This document shows positions 60,152-64,000 of a DNA stretch of 64,000 nucleotides, one piece after another (positions within the stretch are counted from its first letter, which is position 1; the number at the start of each line of letters is the position of its first letter). The DNA comes from an uncultured Massilia sp. (GTDB taxonomy: Bacteria; Pseudomonadota; Gammaproteobacteria; Burkholderiales; Burkholderiaceae): NCBI GenBank assembly GCA_946886065.1, contig CAMPHU010000001.1, forward strand, positions 1 to 64,000, given 5' to 3'. Made by a program: the position numbers and the translations under genes. The notes under the pieces are model-generated. The model ran no database searches, was not told the origin of the DNA, and saw only the letters and a list, made by a program, of their open reading frames with translations.

Positions 60152-60643
60152 TCAGCGCAGGGCGCGGCGCCGCAGCTGCAGCAGCTGGTAGCCGGTGCCG
60201 AGCAGGAACAGCACGAACATGCCGGCCAGCGCCAGCTGTACCGGCGCCGATTCGGGACCGTGGCCGATCGGATCGCCCGCCGGCAGGCGGCTCAGGGTTT
60301 CGTTGGTGCCAGGGACCATCAGGAGCATGAAACTGAAGGACATCAGCCCCACCTGCACATAGGCGGCCGAGCGGCCGAGGAAGGCGATGCGCGGTGCCAG
60401 CGTGGCGGCCGCCATCACGAGCAGGGTCAGCAGGCCCAAGGCGTGGCCGGGATTGAAGCCGCCGGTGCTCGACAACGCGAAGGCGGTGACGACGGACGCG
60501 AGCATGCCGAGCCAGTACAGCTTGCCGGCACGCGTGCCCGGATCGATTTTCCCGTAGCGGCAGAAGGCGAACAGGCCCGCGGCGACGGGAACCAGGCTCA
60601 AGGCCGTGTGGACGATGCCGGCAATCGACAGGGGAAGCGCCAT
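60152..60643 (-). CDS. Small TetR-controlled membrane protein
   Basis: A 163-residue protein with four or five predicted membrane helices (about 5-25, 43-62, 70-88, 95-115, 135-155) and a short basic tail (LRRRALR). ATG at 60643 has a strong AAGGAG ribosome site. An operator-like palindrome shared with the tetR gene lies just upstream (60667-60682). Function unknown. Confidence 0.8.
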   Translation of the reverse strand: MALPLSIAGIVHTALSLVPVAAGLFAFCRYGKIDPGTRAGKLYWLGMLASVVTAFALSSTGGFNPGHALGLLTLLVMAAATLAPRIAFLGRSAAYVQVGLMSFSFMLLMVPGTNETLSRLPAGDPIGHGPESAPVQLALAGMFVLFLLGTGYQLLQLRRRALR

Positions 60644-60666
60644 GATGAACTCCTTTTTCGTAATTT

Positions 60667-60682
60667 GACCTACTAGTCGGTA
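60667..60682. promoter_or_regulatory. TetR-type operator before the membrane protein gene
   Basis: gacctactagtcggta: a palindrome with 15 of 16 positions equal to the reverse complement of the site at 61333-61348 upstream of the tetR gene. Confidence 0.7.
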
Positions 60683-60746
60683 GGCGAACGGTTTCAAAAA
60701 ATGGCCATGCAAACATGGCCAAGAATCACAAGGACAATAGAAGCAA

Positions 60747-61322
60747 TCAGGTCCTGCTCAGTCTGCCGATGGCGTCGCCAACCACGGCGGCAAACACATC
60801 GGCCGAACCGTACACGCGCGCCGACAGCATGGCGCCGTGCACGTTCGCCATGAAGGCGTCCGCTTCGGCCGCGGCGCCGCGCGGCAGCACCAGCTTGCCT
60901 TCCGCCTCCCCCTTCTCCAGGGTGGCCGCCAGCCAGGCGGCGAGGTCGCGGAAGTGCAGTTTCACTTCCGCAGCAAGCTCTTCCGGCAGCGACAGCAGCT
61001 CGGCCGCCAGCAAGGCGCACAGGCAGAACGGCGCGCGGTCGTCGCGGATGCAGGCTTCCCAATAGCCGGCGTAGGCGCGCAGCTGGGCCAGCGGGTCGGG
61101 CACGGCCGCCGACAGCTGCGCGAGGCCGCTCCGCGCCTGCTCCCGGTAGCGGATCAACAACTGCCGCACCAGCTCGGCCTTCGTCGCGAAGTGAAAATGG
61201 ATACTGGGTTTCTTCACCAGGACCACGTCCGCGATGTCGGCATAGCTGAAACCGTGATAACCCTGCTGCACGATCAGCTGCTGGGCCGTATCGAGGATGC
61301 GTTGTGCGGTATCGGTGCTCAT
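60747..61322 (-). CDS. TetR-family transcriptional regulator
   Basis: A 191-residue repressor with an N-terminal HTH (AQQLIVQQGYHGFSYADIADV, split; about 12-32, then HFHFATKAELV) and a helical ligand domain containing several Cys (about 105-112). ATG at 61322. One operator overlaps its own upstream region and another precedes the membrane gene 68 bases beyond its stop, so it probably represses itself and that gene. Ligand unknown. Confidence 0.9.
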   Translation of the reverse strand: MSTDTAQRILDTAQQLIVQQGYHGFSYADIADVVLVKKPSIHFHFATKAELVRQLLIRYREQARSGLAQLSAAVPDPLAQLRAYAGYWEACIRDDRAPFCLCALLAAELLSLPEELAAEVKLHFRDLAAWLAATLEKGEAEGKLVLPRGAAAEADAFMANVHGAMLSARVYGSADVFAAVVGDAIGRLSRT

Positions 61323-61332
61323 GGACCCAATA

Positions 61333-61348
61333 TACCGACTAGTAGGTA
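61333..61348. promoter_or_regulatory. TetR-type operator before tetR
   Basis: taccgactagtaggta, 7/8 symmetric around the central TA-type step; matches the site at 60667-60682 in the opposite orientation. Confidence 0.7.
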
Positions 61349-61477
61349 GGTACGCAAGCCGTTTTTTCGATGGTGTGCCTTCCTTGGTTTCGTCGGCCGG
61401 ACAGGCGTTTCGTCGGAAAGCGCAGGCGCCGCGCGCCCTTCGCGGCGACACTGGCGTTTTCGACACGGGAGCGCATC

Positions 61478-62356
61478 ATGAGCAAGCGAGCAGTCTTCCT
61501 GTTCTACCTGTCCTGTGCCGGCGCCTGGGCGGCCGGGGCACCTCCCCTGCCGGAACCCTGCCGCCTGGCCGCGGCGCCGCGCGCGCAGTTCGCCGTCCGG
61601 ATTCCCTTCTACGTGGTCGACGGGCGCATCTATGTCCAGGCCCGCGCCAACGGGCGCGGCCCCTTCCGCTTCGCCGTCGACACGGGCGCCAGCGGCCTGG
61701 GCCGCGCTGACGCGAGCCTGGTCGCCGCGCTCGGCCTGCAGCGCCAGGGCCGCACCGCTACGTCGGACGGCGTGCAGGCCGCCGCGGTCGACACCGTGCA
61801 TCTCGATTCGCTCGAACTGGAGGGCTTGTCCCGCAAGGATCTGGAGGTCATCACCCGCGACTACAGCAGCCGGATGGCCGCCGGCGCCGCCTTCCACGGC
61901 ATCCTCGGCCGCGACTTCTTCGCGGACGGCCTGCTGATCCTGGACTACCCGAACAAGACCCTGTCGTTCAGCCGCACCCTGTCGCTGCCCGCCGCGGGAG
62001 AACACATCCTCAGGTACGAACGCGCATTCCGCGTGCCTGTCACCATCGGCGCAGTGCGAACCGAAGGCAACCTGGACACCGGCGCCAACGTCAGCTTCGT
62101 GCTGCCCCAGGCGCTCTACGACCAGGTCGGCACGGCCCCGCTGGAGCAGGCGGGACAAGGCAGGCTGACGAATACGCGCATCGACACCATGCGCGCGGTC
62201 GTCCCCGGCCCGTTCAGGATCGGCGCCGCCAGCGTCAAGGACGTGGAAGTGCGCGTTTCCGCGCGCTTCCCCGAGCTGCTCGTCGGTGCGCACGTCCTGC
62301 AGCACTACGCACTGATGATCGACCAGCGCTCGCGCAGCATCGCGCTATGCCCCTGA
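61478..62356 (+). CDS. Secreted retropepsin-like aspartic protease
   Basis: A 292-residue protein with a signal peptide (MSKRAVFLFYLSCAGAWAAG). Two catalytic DTG triads are present, FAVDTGASG (D68) and GNLDTGANV (D200), so it has both lobes in one chain like an internally duplicated retropepsin. It also has a GILGRDFF (about 141-148) flap-side motif. Substrate unknown. ATG at 61478 with GGGAG upstream; divergent from tetR. Confidence 0.85.
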   Translation: MSKRAVFLFYLSCAGAWAAGAPPLPEPCRLAAAPRAQFAVRIPFYVVDGRIYVQARANGRGPFRFAVDTGASGLGRADASLVAALGLQRQGRTATSDGVQAAAVDTVHLDSLELEGLSRKDLEVITRDYSSRMAAGAAFHGILGRDFFADGLLILDYPNKTLSFSRTLSLPAAGEHILRYERAFRVPVTIGAVRTEGNLDTGANVSFVLPQALYDQVGTAPLEQAGQGRLTNTRIDTMRAVVPGPFRIGAASVKDVEVRVSARFPELLVGAHVLQHYALMIDQRSRSIALCP

Positions 62357-62421
62357 CGAACCGGCCCCCAGCGGCTCTGCTATAGTCGATAGCTCCGCAC
62401 AATCGGTCCGCCCGCAAGTCA

Positions 62422-63492
62422 ATGAACACATTCTGGAGTCCCCACGTCGGCAAGCTGACGCCTTACGTACCGGGCGAGCAGCCCCGGATCGAGCGCCTGG
62501 TCAAGCTGAACACCAACGAAAATCCTTACCCACCGTCGCCCAAGGTGATGGCCGCCATCGAGGCCGTGGGCGCCGACCGCCTGCGACTCTATCCCGATCC
62601 GCAATCGTCCCGGCTCACGCAGGCGCTCGCCTCCTATCACGGCGTGGACCCGGACGAGGTATTCGTCGGCAACGGCTCCGACGAAGTGCTGGCCCATGCC
62701 TTCCATGCCTTCTTCGTGCAGGACGCTCCCCTACTGATGCCGACGGTGAGCTACAGCTTCTACCAGGTGTACTGCCGCCTCTACGGCATCGAGGCGCGGC
62801 TCCTTCCCCTCGATGCGGACATGCGGATCGACCCCGGCCAGTACGGCGCGCCCTGCGGCGGCGTGGTGATCGCCAACCCGAACGCGCCGACCGGCATCGC
62901 GCTGGCGCTGGACGAGGTGGAGCGCATCCTGCGCGCGCAGCCGGACCGCGTCGTGCTGGTGGACGAGGCCTACGTCGACTTCGGGGCGGAATCCAGCGTT
63001 TCGCTGATCCGTGACTACCCCAACCTGCTGGTGGTCCACACCTTCTCCAAGTCGCGCGCGTTGGCCGGCCTGCGCGTCGGCGCCGCGTTCGGCCAGCCGC
63101 AGCTGATCGAAGGGCTGAGGCGGGTAAAGGACAGCTTCAACTCCTACCCGCTGGGCCATCTGGAAATCGCCGGCGCCGTCGCATCGCTGGAAGACGAGGC
63201 GTATTTCCAGACCCGGCGCGCCCAGGTCATGGCGACGCGCGAGCGCCTGGCGGAGCGCCTGCGCACGCTTGGATTCGACGTGCTGCCCTCGGCCACGAAC
63301 TTCGTGTTCGCGCGTCACACCCGGCATCGCGCGGGCGACCTGGCCCAGGCATTGCGCGAGCGCGCCATCCTGGTACGCCATTTCAAGTCGCCGGGCATCG
63401 ACAACTACCTGCGCATCAGCATCGGCACCGACGAGGAATGCGCGCAGCTCGTGGCGGCGCTGGAAGACATCACCGCGTCAAGCCTGGCTTGA
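62422..63492 (+). CDS. hisC: Histidinol-phosphate aminotransferase-type enzyme
   Basis: A 356-residue fold-type I PLP enzyme: [11 protein letters not shown] (about 30-40), the PLP Asp/Tyr region, and the Schiff-base Lys in [14 protein letters not shown] (Lys near 214). It catalyses transamination of histidinol phosphate in histidine synthesis or a related aromatic/amino acid reaction. It stands alone here, apart from any his operon, so a paralogue role is possible. A TATAGT lies about 40 bases before the ATG. Its end overlaps the convergent PEP-CTERM gene by 15 bases. Confidence 0.88.
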   Translation: MNTFWSPHVGKLTPYVPGEQPRIERLVKLNTNENPYPPSPKVMAAIEAVGADRLRLYPDPQSSRLTQALASYHGVDPDEVFVGNGSDEVLAHAFHAFFVQDAPLLMPTVSYSFYQVYCRLYGIEARLLPLDADMRIDPGQYGAPCGGVVIANPNAPTGIALALDEVERILRAQPDRVVLVDEAYVDFGAESSVSLIRDYPNLLVVHTFSKSRALAGLRVGAAFGQPQLIEGLRRVKDSFNSYPLGHLEIAGAVASLEDEAYFQTRRAQVMATRERLAERLRTLGFDVLPSATNFVFARHTRHRAGDLAQALRERAILVRHFKSPGIDNYLRISIGTDEECAQLVAALEDITASSLA

Positions 63493-64000
63493 ACGCCTGC
63501 GCGACACGAGGATGCCTGCCAGCGCGGCGCCGAACAGCGCCAGCGATGCCGGCTCGGGCACGGTGAAGTCATCCATCGCCCACGGCGTCGGGCTGCTGTT
63601 GTAGATCACCAGCGTATCGATGCCGTTCCATCCCAGCTGCACCCACTGCGGCGCCAGCGTATCGATCACATACGAGACGTCCGTGGAGAACAGGAGCTGG
63701 CCATTGCGCCAGCCTTCGAACGAGATCTCCTGCTCCAGCCACGCGGAAGTGAAATACGCACCCACGAAGTTGAAGCCGCCGGTTCTGGAAATCGCGGCCG
63801 GCGCGCCGTCGCGGTTGAAAGCGGTGTTCGCGAACGAGACCGTGCCCGTCTCGTAGCCGCTGCCCGGATAGGCGTCGGCCCGGATCACGCCGACATTGTC
63901 CCAGCCGAAGCCCTGGTAGCCATTGGCCAGCACCTCGGTTTCATCGCCCGGCAGGTCGTCGAAGCCGATCACGCCGGCGGATGCCCCGAACGACGCCATC
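63478..64000 (-). CDS. PEP-CTERM secreted protein (5' end outside window)
   Basis: At least 173 residues ending in the exosortase tail [25 protein letters not shown]. The body, with many aromatic residues and Gly/Asn turns ([20 protein letters not shown]), is beta-rich with no known domain. The N-terminal residues in the window ([12 protein letters not shown]) look like the end of a signal peptide, so the true start is probably beyond the right edge. Confidence 0.8.
   Translation of the reverse strand, partial: MASFGASAGVIGFDDLPGDETEVLANGYQGFGWDNVGVIRADAYPGSGYETGTVSFANTAFNRDGAPAAISRTGGFNFVGAYFTSAWLEQEISFEGWRNGQLLFSTDVSYVIDTLAPQWVQLGWNGIDTLVIYNSSPTPWAMDDFTVPEPASLALFGAALAGILVSRRRSSQA

Overview
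The window is GC-rich DNA with tightly packed genes. Its core genes (pyrG-kdsA-eno-ftsB, trpS-dapA-bamC, mutS, slyD, hslO, a RoxA-type oxygenase) together with tandem cyanophycin synthetases, an exosortase-type PEP-CTERM protein set and BCCT transporters suggest a free-living betaproteobacterium of the Oxalobacteraceae, most like Massilia/Telluria. That placement is inferred from gene content and protein style, not from a search. I saw no rRNA, tRNA, CRISPR array, insertion sequence or prophage.

Layout. 1-6847: cyanophycin locus, with an ABC exporter (cut by the left edge) divergent from cphA' and cphA; cphA' has lost its Mur-ligase P-loop and C-terminal domain. 6884-8355: a MaoC-like hydratase and a convergent PEP-CTERM protein. 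8601-12208: mutS and an overlapping secreted, degenerate metallophosphoesterase-like protein, then a REP-like repeat. 12417-15190: slyD, divergent roxA, a small unknown gene and an Ala-rich lipoprotein with a long leader. 15358-24543 (all minus strand): bamC, dapA, a methyltransferase, trpS, a site-2 protease, a YciO protein, htpX with a sigma-32-like promoter, a PHB-depolymerase-type esterase with an RHH regulator, a cold shock protein and a PHP exonuclease. 24665-28783: a porin and marC that overlap, then a BetT-like carrier. 28799-32398: an alpha/beta hydrolase, then gamma-carbonic anhydrase, hslO, a thioesterase and dps. 32440-37012 (minus): an antitoxin-like orphan, ftsB, eno, kdsA, pyrG. 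37230-41360: DUF898 membrane protein, M48 peptidase, chemoreceptor. 41560-43077: second BCCT carrier.

43440-50548 is the most coherent accessory system: a GPH-family sugar carrier, a GH94 phosphorylase resembling cellobionic acid phosphorylase, a gluconokinase and a LacI-family repressor. An identical 14-bp operator sits just downstream of the -10 of both the carrier and the kinase promoters. Together they would import cellobionate, split it to glucose-1-phosphate plus gluconate, and phosphorylate the gluconate. Three unrelated small genes lie inside this block.

50749-58596: a TPR/YaiO outer-membrane protein, an SOS-controlled dnaE2 with a perfect LexA box, a PhzF-family protein and a TonB-dependent receptor behind a perfect 12-bp palindrome. 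58642-64000: an unknown 480-residue protein, a TetR repressor sharing one operator sequence with a small membrane protein gene, a secreted retropepsin-like protein, a hisC-type aminotransferase and a second PEP-CTERM protein cut by the right edge.
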